Below, piece after piece: positions 1 through 8,620 of a stretch of 61,908 bases of DNA. Position numbers and translations under genes: made by a program. The stretch is from assembly GCA_913052575.1 (NCBI GenBank), contig CAJXFK010000005.1, positions 1-61,908 of the forward strand, written 5' to 3'. The notes below the pieces were generated by a model that was not told the origin of the DNA, did not search any database, and worked only from the letters and a program-made list of their open reading frames with translations. How positions within the stretch are numbered: the stretch's first letter is position 1; each line of letters begins with the position of its first letter. The stretch comes from an uncultured Planctomycetaceae bacterium. Its GTDB lineage: Bacteria; Planctomycetota; Planctomycetia; Pirellulales; UBA1268.

Positions 1-58
1 AACTCTTTCTCTACGTAAAGATGTACCCCTTGGTTTGATTCAGGTCAATTTTTTAGGC

Positions 59-96
59 AAAAAAAGCGGGCCGGCTGCCTAAATGACAACCGGCCC
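59..96 (-). terminator. Rho-independent terminator of the YTV gene
   Basis: Read on the minus strand, a 7-bp GGGCCGG/CCGGCCC stem (plus-strand arms 68-74 and 90-96) with a 15-nt loop is followed by GC and then a run of seven U. It lies downstream of the YTV-repeat gene and about 50 nt past the second in-frame stop at 144-146, so it fits a transcript that includes the Cys-rich extension. Confidence 0.75.
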
Positions 97-143
97 ACCT
101 CATTTTCTTCAAAAACAGCTTTTAAAGGCTGTCTTGCGTCACT

Positions 144-239
144 TTAGCGGCAGCGACGACGCAGGCAGCCCTTCCGCTGGCAACCCTTGTCACAACTGTC
201 GTTGCAGCAACTATCGCAATCACTGCAGCTATCGCCGCA
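144..239 (-). other. In-frame Cys-rich extension beyond the YTV gene stop
   Basis: After the TAA at 240-242 the same frame stays open for 31 codons to a second TAA at 144-146. The 31 residues hold nine cysteines and end in an arginine-rich tail (RKGCLRRRCR). The last residues before the first stop (CDSCNDG) have the same Cys/Asp/Ser/Asn character, so the stop seems to cut through one Cys-rich tail. The possible causes are a recent nonsense mutation, an assembly error or translational readthrough; the sequence alone cannot separate them. Confidence 0.6.
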
Positions 240-1583
240 TTAGCCGTCGTTGCAACTGTCACAAGGTACTTCGACCTGTACCATGACGCATTTCTTTACT
301 GGAACTTCCTTTGTGACCTGAACTGGAACACAGACCTCGTAGGTGCAGGTCTTTTCTTCCGGAACGCAGTCATAAAGAGTTACCGAATACTTCTCTTCTT
401 TTTCCTGTGGAACCATGACCGTGTAGGAAACTTCCTTGGTCATTGCTTCAGGTACACACTTGCAAACTTCATACTCACGGGTGCGAGTCTCAGTTCGACA
501 TTTCTGTACCTTCACAGTACAAGTTCGCTCTTCTGGAACACACTTGGTGACACAGTAGGTGCGAGTTCGCTCTTCTTCACGGCACTTTTGTACCTGTACA
601 GTGCGAGTTCGCTCTTCTGGAACACACTTGGTGACACAGTAGGTACGAGTTCGCTCCTCTTCACGACACTTTGGAACGCACACAGTACGAGTTCGTTCTT
701 CCGTTCGGCACTTGCGAACACAAACGGTATAAGGAACTTCTTCAGTCACGCAATCGTACGTCGTGCACTGAACTTCCTTCTCCTCACACGTTGGCACCCA
801 AACACGCTTGCAGCACATTTTTGGTGGGCACGGATTGCCACACGCATCTGTACCACAGGATGGCATTTCGGTCATCTGGTTTTCCCAATGACCACCACGA
901 ACCTGAACAGTCTTGGTTGAGCAAACTGGCACTCGCTTCTTCACAGTACGGGTCTTTTCGACATTTTCTGTGTAAGGAACTTGAACCGTATACTTCTGCT
1001 CAACTTCTTCTGTATAAGGAACCTTCACTGTATACGTGCAGGTTTTTTCTTCCTTTACAGGTACCATCACAGTGTACGTGCAAGTCTTTTCCTCTTGCAC
1101 TGGCACCATTACAGTGTACTTCTGCTCAACTTCTTCGCAGTAAGGAACCTGAACAGTGTACGTGCAAGTCTTTTCTTCTTGCACTGGCACCATCACAGTG
1201 TACTTCTGCTCAACTTCTTCACAGTAAGGAACCTGAACCTGATAATCACAGCTTCTGGTTTCCATTACCTTTTTATTGACTGTGTAATTGACAGTCTTCG
1301 TGCGAGTCTCTGGAACACATTCGGTTACCGTACGAGTTCGCTCTTCAGTCCGAGGTACTCGCTTCATGACTTTGTAAGTCTTTTCACGAGTTTCTTTTTT
1401 ATACTCAGTGCATGTCACAGTTTTCATTTCTGTCACATACTGCCGTTGGCACACCGTTTTGGTGCCACAGCTTTCACTCTTGTTGCAGTCTTCACAATCA
1501 GCGGATGCGATAGAACACGTCGCGAGGATTGCAATGGCTGGCAACATACATGTCACAACTTTGCGGAACACGAAAGCCTCCAT
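240..1583 (-). CDS. YTV-repeat secreted protein, Cys-rich
   Basis: Predicted 447-residue exported protein. A signal peptide (hydrophobic residues about 12-26, cleavage near SIASA-DC) precedes a body made of about 20 short repeats of two types: a YTVxVPxxEEK-like unit in the first half and an EERTRTxxVxKC-like unit in the second. The YTV repeat is a family described from Rhodopirellula and other planctomycetes, linked to the proteinaceous, disulfide-rich cell surface; the exact role is unknown. The regular spacing of Cys and of Lys/Glu/Arg suggests an extended cross-linked beta structure (inference). No Shine-Dalgarno site is visible before the ATG at 1583, and the ATG of residue 13 is an alternative start. 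A terminator lies at 59-96. The reading frame is cut by a stop inside a Cys-rich tail (see 144-239). Confidence 0.85.
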   Translation of the reverse strand: MEAFVFRKVVTCMLPAIAILATCSIASADCEDCNKSESCGTKTVCQRQYVTEMKTVTCTEYKKETREKTYKVMKRVPRTEERTRTVTECVPETRTKTVNYTVNKKVMETRSCDYQVQVPYCEEVEQKYTVMVPVQEEKTCTYTVQVPYCEEVEQKYTVMVPVQEEKTCTYTVMVPVKEEKTCTYTVKVPYTEEVEQKYTVQVPYTENVEKTRTVKKRVPVCSTKTVQVRGGHWENQMTEMPSCGTDACGNPCPPKMCCKRVWVPTCEEKEVQCTTYDCVTEEVPYTVCVRKCRTEERTRTVCVPKCREEERTRTYCVTKCVPEERTRTVQVQKCREEERTRTYCVTKCVPEERTCTVKVQKCRTETRTREYEVCKCVPEAMTKEVSYTVMVPQEKEEKYSVTLYDCVPEEKTCTYEVCVPVQVTKEVPVKKCVMVQVEVPCDSCNDG

Positions 1584-2063
1584 AATTCAGGGGGGAAATC
1601 AAACGTTTGGAACTTGAAAAAAATGGTCCGCCTGCCAAACGAAGAAAATCCCGATGACAGACTCGACAAAAGAGACCGAACACGCACGATCACCTGTCAA
1701 GATAGCTAGATTAAGTAGACTTTTAGGCCACGCAAGCGCGAGATTACGTTTTTGGCAATTTTTGCAGGCTATTGCCCCTGCATACTGCGACGGTTTAGTT
1801 ATCCGGAATATGACGGCTTCCATTGCACCAACTTATGAAAGCAAGATGTCCTTTCAAATTTTCCAATAAAGTGAACCAAAAAAGCCTGAAAGCCTGTGTT
1901 TTTACCGTTTTTAGTCAGTGATCTCTGATGCTCTTCCAGCCCATAAGTACACTTCGTGACTGAAATTTTCGTATAATTTGAAGAATACGGGGACGAGGCC
2001 GAGGAACGAGTGGGAAATGTTTTTCTGACACATTCCCATCATTGATTTATACGGGGAGGACCG
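1584..2063. other. Divergent intergenic region, no gene seen
   Basis: About 480 bases separate the divergent YTV and CBS genes. Short open frames occur but none has a ribosome-binding site or recognisable product. The plus-strand end carries the leader of the CBS gene: a TATAAT at 1972-1977, a bulged hairpin GGGAAATGT/ACATTCCC (2012-2037) and a GGGGAGGA ribosome-binding site just before 2064. Confidence 0.6.
1972..1977 (+). promoter_or_regulatory. Candidate -10 box upstream of the CBS-domain gene
   Basis: A perfect TATAAT sits 87 bases before the CBS-domain start. The hexamer at the expected -35 distance (CACTTC) is poor, so the promoter call rests on the -10 alone. Confidence 0.35.
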
Positions 2064-2516
2064 ATGGCTACCGTTTCACACCTTTTAGCAACCAAAAGTG
2101 GCTGCCATGTTTTGAGCGTCTCACCAGACACGACTGTTTTCGACGCAACTCGCCTGATGAATGCTGAGCATATTGGTGCTTTGTTGGTTATTCAAACATC
2201 ACATACAGGTGATGAACTTGTAGGTATTTTCACTGAGAGAGATGTCCTCCGCCGAATCGTGGCAGCAGGAAGACAGCCAGAACTCACCAGTGTTGGTACT
2301 GTAATGACCCAAGAAATTATCACGTGTACGATCGACACCCAGCTTGATGAAATCGCTGAATTGATGAGGGTTGAACGAATTCGTCACCTCCCAGTTCTTG
2401 AAAGGAATCAACACATCGCAGGGCTTATCTCAATAGGTGATCTCAACGCCTACAAAGCTGGAAATTGTCAATTGGCTCTTCAAGAGGCTGAGAACTACAT
2501 TCAGGGACGCGTGTAG
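2064..2516 (+). CDS. CBS-domain pair protein
   Basis: 150 residues forming two CBS motifs and nothing else: residues about 8-73 (ending GIFTERDVLRRIV) and about 80-140 (VMTQEIITC through RHLPVLERN to GLISIGDL). Such stand-alone Bateman modules bind adenine nucleotides and regulate partner proteins in the cytoplasm; the partner is not evident here. The start is well supported by a GGGGAGGA ribosome-binding site directly upstream. A small hairpin follows the stop (2520-2548), and the gene seems to be monocistronic. Confidence 0.9.
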   Translation: MATVSHLLATKSGCHVLSVSPDTTVFDATRLMNAEHIGALLVIQTSHTGDELVGIFTERDVLRRIVAAGRQPELTSVGTVMTQEIITCTIDTQLDEIAELMRVERIRHLPVLERNQHIAGLISIGDLNAYKAGNCQLALQEAENYIQGRV

Positions 2517-2519
2517 TTG

Positions 2520-2548
2520 CCTCACGAAGATCTTAGTTCTACGTGAGG
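2520..2548. repeat. Inverted repeat just after the CBS gene
   Basis: CCTCACG (2520-2526) and CGTGAGG (2542-2548) form a 7-bp stem with a 15-nt loop, four bases after the stop codon. There is no U-run after it, so it is either a weak or Rho-assisted terminator or a 3' stabilising hairpin. Confidence 0.5.
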
Positions 2549-2719
2549 TAATAAACTCGCAACATCTAGTGTACATTCTGCAGTTCGTTACGATTCAAGT
2601 TGTTTCAGATAGGCCAACTTTTTGCCCATACTCAGTTCGTAACATTTCTGAAATATCGACATCTATTCGTATTCCTTTCATGGTGGTCAACACCTCTACT
2701 CACGTCAGAAGTAATTACT

Positions 2720-4285
2720 ATGAATCTGCGTTGCATTGCTAGTTTCTCATTCTTGTTCCTTCTTACACCAACAACCCTCCTCGCGAATGTGTCGCTGAAC
2801 AATTTGTTTGGTGATCACATGGTTTTGCAACAAGGTATTCAGAATAAGGTGTGGGGTAAGGCCGATCCTGGTGAAAAGATTTCTGTTTCCATAGCCGGCC
2901 AGAGTCACGCCACGGTTGCTGAAAAAGATGGGTCCTGGTCAGTACAACTCGACGCCATTATGGAATACGGCGGCCCTCACACCCTGACTGTCGAGGGAAA
3001 CAATACCCAGACATTTCAAGATGTCCTTATTGGAGAGGTCTGGGTCTGCTCTGGGCAATCGAATATGCAGTGGAATGTTCGTCAGGCCAACGACGCTGAC
3101 CTCGCGATAGCGACCGCAGACTTAGGACACATTCGACTTATTTCTGTTCCTCAGGTGGGCACGCAAGAGCCTCAATGGAACTTCAAAGGCGAATGGGCCG
3201 TGTGCTCTCCTGAAAATGTTGGTGATTTTTCTGCAGTTGGATTCTTCTTCGGACGTCAACTCCACCAAACACTTCATATTCCAGTTGGGCTCATCGATAA
3301 CGCGTGGGGAGGGAGTGCTTGTGAGGCTTGGATTGACAGGAACCTGTTATCGTCGGACGACAGATTCAAGCCATTAATTGAGAGATGGATTAAAACCGAG
3401 TCTACGATGCCTGAGGCTCTAAAGGCTTACGAAAGAAGACTTGATGTTTGGAAACAAGCTTCTGAAAAAGCAAAGGCTGAAAAAAAATCGCCTCCAAGAC
3501 GTCCTCGACATCCAGAGTCGTTGCTTACCGGGAACTCTCGACCAGGAAACATTTACTGTGGCGTGCTCGCGCCGACTATTGGCTACGGCATGAAAGGTGC
3601 CATTTGGTATCAGGGTGAGTCCAATGCAAGCCGCGCTGTTCAGTACCGTGAGCTTTTCCCATTCATGATTAACTCATGGCGGGACGAATGGGGCCTTGGC
3701 GACTTCCCTTTTTATTGGGTCCAACTTGCAGATTTTAAAGACGAGAAGCCTGAGCCTGCTGAGAGTGAGTGGGCTGAACTTCGTGAAGCCCAAACAATGA
3801 CACTTAAAAAGCTAGATAATACTGGTGAAGCCGTAATCATCGATCTTGGTGAAGGAAAAGACATTCATCCAAGAAATAAAATCGATGTTGCCAAACGATT
3901 AGCACGATTGGCACTTGCTGAAACATACAACATACCTGGGATTCCCTGCCGAAGCCCCCAGTTTCAATCGATGCAACAAAATGGCAACCGACTTACCCTT
4001 ACCTTCACACATGTGGAACCAAAGGCAAATGGATGGAGGCCTTTTGATGTTCGTGACCCGATTGGTTTTACGATTGCTGATTCCAGCAAGACATTCGTAG
4101 ACGCACAGGCTCGAATACTCACTGATGGACGGATAGAGGTCTGGAGTGAAACGGTTTCTAATCCGATGGCTGTTCGTTATGCATGGGCGGACAACCCGGT
4201 CTGCAACATGTATTCTTCTGAGGGCTTGCCCCTCACGCCTTTTCGAACAGATAACTTCCCAAGCATTACAGAGGGCCGCAACTGA
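2720..4285 (+). CDS. Sialate O-acetylesterase-like SGNH hydrolase, exported
   Basis: About 522 residues from the ATG at 2720, chosen because it begins a clear signal peptide (MNLRCIASF... to TTLLA-NV); the frame is open further upstream without coding character. Block I of the SGNH fold is GEVWVCSGQSNMQ, with Ser of GQSN as nucleophile; the GAIWYQGESN block carries the oxyanion-hole residues; the catalytic Asp/His block is KDIHPRNK. This arrangement is typical of sialate O-acetylesterases and related planctomycete enzymes, which remove acetyl groups from glycans outside the cytoplasm. An N-terminal beta domain precedes the hydrolase. True substrates may be other acetylated polysaccharides, in line with the sulfatases later in the window. 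Confidence 0.88.
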   Translation: MNLRCIASFSFLFLLTPTTLLANVSLNNLFGDHMVLQQGIQNKVWGKADPGEKISVSIAGQSHATVAEKDGSWSVQLDAIMEYGGPHTLTVEGNNTQTFQDVLIGEVWVCSGQSNMQWNVRQANDADLAIATADLGHIRLISVPQVGTQEPQWNFKGEWAVCSPENVGDFSAVGFFFGRQLHQTLHIPVGLIDNAWGGSACEAWIDRNLLSSDDRFKPLIERWIKTESTMPEALKAYERRLDVWKQASEKAKAEKKSPPRRPRHPESLLTGNSRPGNIYCGVLAPTIGYGMKGAIWYQGESNASRAVQYRELFPFMINSWRDEWGLGDFPFYWVQLADFKDEKPEPAESEWAELREAQTMTLKKLDNTGEAVIIDLGEGKDIHPRNKIDVAKRLARLALAETYNIPGIPCRSPQFQSMQQNGNRLTLTFTHVEPKANGWRPFDVRDPIGFTIADSSKTFVDAQARILTDGRIEVWSETVSNPMAVRYAWADNPVCNMYSSEGLPLTPFRTDNFPSITEGRN

Positions 4286-4419
4286 TTTGTCACTCGCTGT
4301 AACTTGACACTACTAGCAAAGAAGTGAGGCCAGAAGATACACTGCGAACAGGTCTACTGGCATCCAAAAAATGCTTTACATTCATAAAAATGAATGACAC
4401 CGAGTACAAGGAGGTATCA

Positions 4420-5685
4420 ATGAGTCGCGTTCTTAACACAACGAAAGACTTTTGCCGGCAACTCAGATTTCTGTGTGGATTTGTCGTGGCAGGAACACTA
4501 TTTGGTTGCAGCCCATCTCTCAATCAACCCATCAGCCAATCACTGCCCCACAATAATGACACGAAAGCCGATGTGGCACACAATGTATTTCGATCCGTAC
4601 GGCCAATTCCCGTTGTTGTGAAGCCTGCAGTTCCGTTTCGTGTCGCTCTACTTAATGTGCATAAAGCATCAGAGTCTTTCGCTGAAAAAAACATTCTGGC
4701 TGTCTCTGCTGAAATACCAGCAGTACTTCCACAACAAGCCTCATTACGCAATCTCAAGCAAATCCAAAATGCAGCAGCCGCGTCTACATCATCTGATATA
4801 CAAAATACGTTCGCTACATACCTTGACGCCTTTAATCGTCATGATGCTATTGCAATGGCATCTCACTGGGTAACAGACGGTGAAAACCTTAATCTTGATA
4901 CTGGAAATCGCATCGTTGGGCGAACTGCTGTTGCCAAGGTATTCGATCAATTATTTGCAAACGACAAGAGTGCACAGATAGGATTTCAGATTGATTCAAT
5001 TCGATCAATTCATGATAACGTTGCTGTCGTAGATGGAGTTTCTCAAATGTCTCTTACTGACCAGAAGCCTAGGCAAAGTCGTTTCTCTGCGGTACTCGTT
5101 CGGCATGAAAAGAAGTGGCTCATGGAATCTGTTCGAGAGACTGCCGCAACTGCAAATCCAACGATCCATGACCGACTCCTACAACTCAATTGGTTACGAG
5201 GTTGCTGGGAAGACATTAGCGACGGCGTCACCGCAAGCATTCAGTGTGAATGGAATGAGCAGGGTACGTATTTGATCCGCCACCAGCTTATCACAGAAGA
5301 ACTGAATCCCCCTGGTACTGCAGAGCGACTTGCCGCGGGAATCCCGGCCCTTCTTCCGGAAAAAGATACGCATAAAAAAACGGCCCAGCGATTCACTACG
5401 ACTGAATATATTGGCTGGGACAATCAGCAAGGACAGATCTGCTCTTGGCTCTTTCGTTCTGATGGGCATGCTGCTCAATTCACCTGGCGACGCAGTGGAA
5501 ATAAGTGGCTCCTTGAATCAGTGGGCAAAGATAACAGTGATAGTCCAACTCAGTATGTCATCCAGCCTGCTGGAGAAGATGGTTTCACAATTCAACGCGC
5601 ATCTGGCAATCACTGTGCATTAGTTATTGAAGCTGATTTTCTGCGTACCGCCAGGCCCATCGAAGATACGCTGTCAGCTTACTAG
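4420..5685 (+). CDS. Lipoprotein with SnoaL-like domain
   Basis: 421 residues from the ATG at 4420, preceded by a strong AAGGAGG site (4408-4414). The N-terminus is a lipoprotein signal with lipobox TLFG-C, so the protein should be membrane-anchored outside the cytoplasm. Residues about 125-250 (NTFATYLDAFNRHDAIAMA onward, with GRTAVAKVFDQLF) match the SnoaL/DUF4440 (SgcJ/EcaC-type) cone fold. A second half (about 260-420) resembles the same fold or a DUF1579-like lipocalin-type domain, with WLRGCWED and WLFRSDG motifs. Two-domain proteins of this build are common in planctomycetes with no assigned reaction. It is followed after 27 bases by a short open frame of uncertain status. Confidence 0.8.
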   Translation: MSRVLNTTKDFCRQLRFLCGFVVAGTLFGCSPSLNQPISQSLPHNNDTKADVAHNVFRSVRPIPVVVKPAVPFRVALLNVHKASESFAEKNILAVSAEIPAVLPQQASLRNLKQIQNAAAASTSSDIQNTFATYLDAFNRHDAIAMASHWVTDGENLNLDTGNRIVGRTAVAKVFDQLFANDKSAQIGFQIDSIRSIHDNVAVVDGVSQMSLTDQKPRQSRFSAVLVRHEKKWLMESVRETAATANPTIHDRLLQLNWLRGCWEDISDGVTASIQCEWNEQGTYLIRHQLITEELNPPGTAERLAAGIPALLPEKDTHKKTAQRFTTTEYIGWDNQQGQICSWLFRSDGHAAQFTWRRSGNKWLLESVGKDNSDSPTQYVIQPAGEDGFTIQRASGNHCALVIEADFLRTARPIEDTLSAY

Positions 5686-5712
5686 TAGATCGCCGTAACC
5701 TATGTTCGTAAC

Positions 5713-6117
5713 GTGAAGAACATAGTGAATTCTCTCTTCTCAACCTTTGTCACGGATAATGACATCTCCTCAATCGGCTCTAATTTCCGTGCCATGACTC
5801 CTGATTCAATTGCACTTGCTGAGTACTGCGAAGATCAAAAAGTTCGTGGACCATTGCTTATTATCGCATCGAGTTTGACTGTTTCTGAAGATGCTCTTTC
5901 TTGGGAAAAAGTACTGGGGACACTGAGTATTTCATATCGAGTTCTCGTCTTTTCCGAAAACTCTGAAAACGAGATTCATGAAATCCAAAAAGAGGCCACT
6001 GATTTCCAGGCCACCACTCTGGCTGCAATCGGCACCCAAAAAATCCTTACCGTCGTAGAGTCTGCTGCTTCTCTATTGAACTTGCAACTGGTAACGGTGC
6101 TTCACGAGTCTCATTGA
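5713..6117 (+). CDS. Short hypothetical protein, possibly a decayed Fe-ADH-like domain
   Basis: A 134-residue frame opening with GTG and having no ribosome-binding site (ATG of residue 28, at 5794, is an alternative). Its order of segments (GPLLIIASS, YRVLVFSEN, then AAIGTQKILTVVESAAS) is like the nucleotide-binding N-terminal half of iron-containing alcohol or glycerol dehydrogenases, in which the last segment is usually GGGSxxDxAK. Here the glycines and the Asp are lost, and the metal-binding half is absent. The 3' end overlaps the convergent PDZ gene by 71 bases. It is either a diverged small protein or a gene remnant; the family assignment is a guess. Confidence 0.4.
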   Translation: MKNIVNSLFSTFVTDNDISSIGSNFRAMTPDSIALAEYCEDQKVRGPLLIIASSLTVSEDALSWEKVLGTLSISYRVLVFSENSENEIHEIQKEATDFQATTLAAIGTQKILTVVESAASLLNLQLVTVLHESH

Positions 6118-7009
6118 GACTTGGTCGGGCCAACTGTTTATGACTTGAATTCGCATAGGTCTCAAGAACTCGTAACATTGAGTCTACTCGTAATCGAATG
6201 CTCGCTGGTATTGCTTGCAAAGACTCCTGAGACGTCAGAAACTGATCGATAACACACTTCTTATCACGGCTATAAACTTCAAGCCGGATGGCTTCACCTT
6301 GTGTCATTTGAATTGTGTAGTCTGCGTCTTCTCTTAAAAGCACAACAGGCTCCGAACTCAACTCTGTTCCTTCTATACCCGCAGAAAGAATCGTCTTTCT
6401 ATCGATCTGATCCGGAGGCACATCGGTCACTGAATCTGTACTACGCTGGTCATGTCCCCCATGATTAAGACGTGCCTCAGCCACTTGATTATCTAGTGAT
6501 CGATCTTGGTGACTTCGTAAAAGTGATATCACTCGATGCCTTCCAGAACGAATAAATATAATTTCTGAAAGCTGATCTTCAGGCCCACTCTCCTCCGACA
6601 CGGATGACTCCAAGAGTAAAGAGAACTGCTCTGGGAGAAGGAGATACTGATCATCGAATTGTACAAGGATGTCATGTGGCTTAAATCCCAGACGCTCTGC
6701 TGCCGATCCTTTATGGACACTCTCGATGACAAGCCCTTCGTTGTGGCTTAATAAAAGTTGATGACGAACCACTTCTGGCACACGAGTTAGTTGGGCACCA
6801 AATTGTTTATGGGCTATTGGCAACTTATTAGAACCCACCGATTCACTGGGTCTGTTGAACTGTGAACTGTGAACGTCAGCAAACGATGAATCGCCTGCAG
6901 GCGCTACTGGGCCTCCTAAGGATTCAGAGAACGGCAGTACTGATTGGATTGCTGGAAAGAGAATAAAACAAATAGCACCTATAGTTTTTTCCAGGCAATT
7001 CCTGTGCAT
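6047..7009 (-). CDS. Exported PDZ-domain protein
   Basis: 320 residues from the ATG at 7009, selected because a GGAGGT site lies about 10 bases upstream and a hydrophobic signal segment (TIGAICFILFPAIQSVLPF) follows. A single PDZ domain occupies about residues 90-170: EGLVIESVHKGSAAERLGF is the peptide-groove strand and helix, and GFKPHDILVQFDD the following turn. No protease domain is visible, so it is probably a scaffold or substrate-recognition protein of the periplasm. The rest is low-complexity and charged. It converges on, and overlaps, the short frame 5713-6117. Confidence 0.75.
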   Translation of the reverse strand: MHRNCLEKTIGAICFILFPAIQSVLPFSESLGGPVAPAGDSSFADVHSSQFNRPSESVGSNKLPIAHKQFGAQLTRVPEVVRHQLLLSHNEGLVIESVHKGSAAERLGFKPHDILVQFDDQYLLLPEQFSLLLESSVSEESGPEDQLSEIIFIRSGRHRVISLLRSHQDRSLDNQVAEARLNHGGHDQRSTDSVTDVPPDQIDRKTILSAGIEGTELSSEPVVLLREDADYTIQMTQGEAIRLEVYSRDKKCVIDQFLTSQESLQAIPASIRLRVDSMLRVLETYANSSHKQLARPSLNETREAPLPVASSIEKQQTLRR

Positions 7010-7340
7010 CCTCAAGGTTACCTCCGTTTTTAAGAACTTCGCATCCACGCTACCACTGAAGACTTCTTATTGACTTCGTATTTGTGACATTTTTTCCCGC
7101 CCGACACTAGACCGCTCAACCTTGTTCAGGATCGAAAACTTTGACGGTCTTAGTCTGGGCAAACTAAAGAAAACACGTTTCCAGCGCAAAATTAAGAAGG
7201 GACATCGCGCAGGCAACCATGGATAGCCATACGGCCTGATGAGGGTTTATCACATATGGCAAGCAAATCCAGACGATTCTTCTAAACGAAGATGTTTTGC
7301 TTTTCCATATCATTATGTCGCCGTCCAAAGGACTACATGC
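7010..7340. other. Divergent intergenic region, no gene seen
   Basis: About 330 bases between the divergent PDZ gene and the secreted hypothetical protein. The frame of the plus-strand gene extends back to 7239 but lacks a ribosome-binding site there. A TTGACG at about 7140 could be a -35 box, but no fitting -10 is seen. No RNA structure was recognised. Confidence 0.5.
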
Positions 7341-8417
7341 ATGGCACAGTTACTCAATCGTATTTTTCTTATCCTTGTCATCACTGGATATTCCGCCATT
7401 CTCCTTTCCGAAAAAGGCTTCTCTGAAGAAACTGCGGCTTCTTCAAAGGTGGGACAGTCTGAAAAAACATCTGATGCACAGCAGAAAATTCCTGTTGTTA
7501 AGAAACCTGTATTGGTTCCAGGAACTGGCAATGTCATAAAAAATGGTGCCGACACATTTGAAGATGAAAACTGGAAATGGTATCACCGCCACCCGAAAAG
7601 CTCACGCGAACAAGACGAAAGAATGAGAAGCCCTCTTGGTAAAAGTAATAATGGCCTGTGGTTTGAGGGGCCGAAGCGAGGCACGCCGGATGTCGTAAAG
7701 CGAGTAGAACTACCTGCCGCTGGGCTAGAGGGTAGTACTCATGGATTACTTGTTGCAACTTTACGCGCTGGAATTCCGGGAAGGGTAACCTACCGCATGA
7801 TGCAGGATGATCTTATTTTTAATATGTCAAAGGCTGCTGGCCGGGGCCTTTCTGTTGCTGATAATCCAAGTGTCGTAACCCGAGTATATCTCCCACCCTT
7901 TGCACAATGGGAACAACGCAATGGAGCTTCATTCGGTTTTCGTTGCGGCTGCACGACACACGCTATCATTACCGGCAAGAAACATCCCGATAAGGGAGAT
8001 TTCGGTGTTGAAGAATACTGGCCTGGCATGTTTATTTGTTTTGAACCTGGCGATGGTAAAGAAAAAAGTGACTCCGCACACCTTCGAGTACGCGGTGATC
8101 GTCGGGGACGCGGTATGCGTGGGCCAACGATTACGGAAAAAGACCTCGGCTGGTGGACGCTTGGAATGAGCTTCTCACGCGACGGTAAAGTCCATTACTT
8201 TGCTAGTCCTGGTGTCGAAGATCTATCGATGAATGACCACCTGACATCTCAAAACCCATATGGGTATCGGACTGAATGGGTCAAAACATTCTTCTACAAC
8301 GTGTGCAGCCAAGATGATGGCAAGACGTGGAGTACTCCATGGGTTATTGATGACCCTAAAACGTTCTTTGTTAGACGTCAGAATATGGCGAAGTCGAGTC
8401 GGCGATCGCAGCGGTAA
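7341..8417 (+). CDS. Secreted hypothetical protein
   Basis: 358 residues from the ATG at 7341, which starts a signal peptide (MAQLLNRIFLILVITGYSAIL). I do not recognise the family. After a Ser/Lys-rich linker, residues about 75-350 form a soluble domain rich in aromatic residues (WKWYHRHP, WWTLGMSF, YRTEWVKTFFYNVC) and containing an RGDRRGRGMRGP stretch. The final part (SQDDGKTWSTPWVIDDP) looks like an Asp-box of sialidase/BNR-type propellers (S-x-D-x-G-x-T-W), but only one such box is present. The likely place is the periplasm or cell surface. Confidence 0.75.
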   Translation: MAQLLNRIFLILVITGYSAILLSEKGFSEETAASSKVGQSEKTSDAQQKIPVVKKPVLVPGTGNVIKNGADTFEDENWKWYHRHPKSSREQDERMRSPLGKSNNGLWFEGPKRGTPDVVKRVELPAAGLEGSTHGLLVATLRAGIPGRVTYRMMQDDLIFNMSKAAGRGLSVADNPSVVTRVYLPPFAQWEQRNGASFGFRCGCTTHAIITGKKHPDKGDFGVEEYWPGMFICFEPGDGKEKSDSAHLRVRGDRRGRGMRGPTITEKDLGWWTLGMSFSRDGKVHYFASPGVEDLSMNDHLTSQNPYGYRTEWVKTFFYNVCSQDDGKTWSTPWVIDDPKTFFVRRQNMAKSSRRSQR

Positions 8418-8475
8418 TTGCTAACTACAGAGGTACAGAAACTGTTGTGTCATCAGCACCACAGCATTTCATTCC

Positions 8476-8568
8476 TCAGCAGCAGACATCGCACTGAATG
8501 CGGCAAACAATGCAGTTGACTACTTCAACTGTCTTTGTGATTTCCAATTTAATAGTGCAACCTGTCAT
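8476..8568 (-). CDS. Possible 30-residue Cys-rich peptide
   Basis: A small minus-strand frame from ATG 8568 to TGA 8476-8478. The product is MTGCTIKLEITKTVEVV followed by NCIVCRIQCDVCC, i.e. six cysteines in 30 residues with a CxxCxxxCxxCC end. The frame remains open upstream for a further 22 codons without a good start, and there is no clear ribosome-binding site. It lies 52 bases downstream of the importer operon. The VEVV and Cys-rich ending recall the tail of YTV proteins. The gene call is tentative. Confidence 0.22.
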   Translation of the reverse strand: MTGCTIKLEITKTVEVVNCIVCRIQCDVCC

Positions 8569-8620
8569 GTTGCATTCGGCCGAGAACGTACGTCGGGTAT
8601 GACCATAAGGACGATTGGTC

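Noticed and set aside
588-1709. Long open frames opposite the YTV gene (plus strand)
   Set aside because: They are mirror frames created by the repetitive codons of the YTV gene; products are low-complexity with no ribosome-binding sites.
1599-1823. Minus-strand 74-codon frame beginning MEAVIFRI, similar to the YTV start MEAFVFRK
   Set aside because: The likeness covers only eight residues and no repeats or Cys-rich sequence follow, so a decayed YTV copy is not supported.
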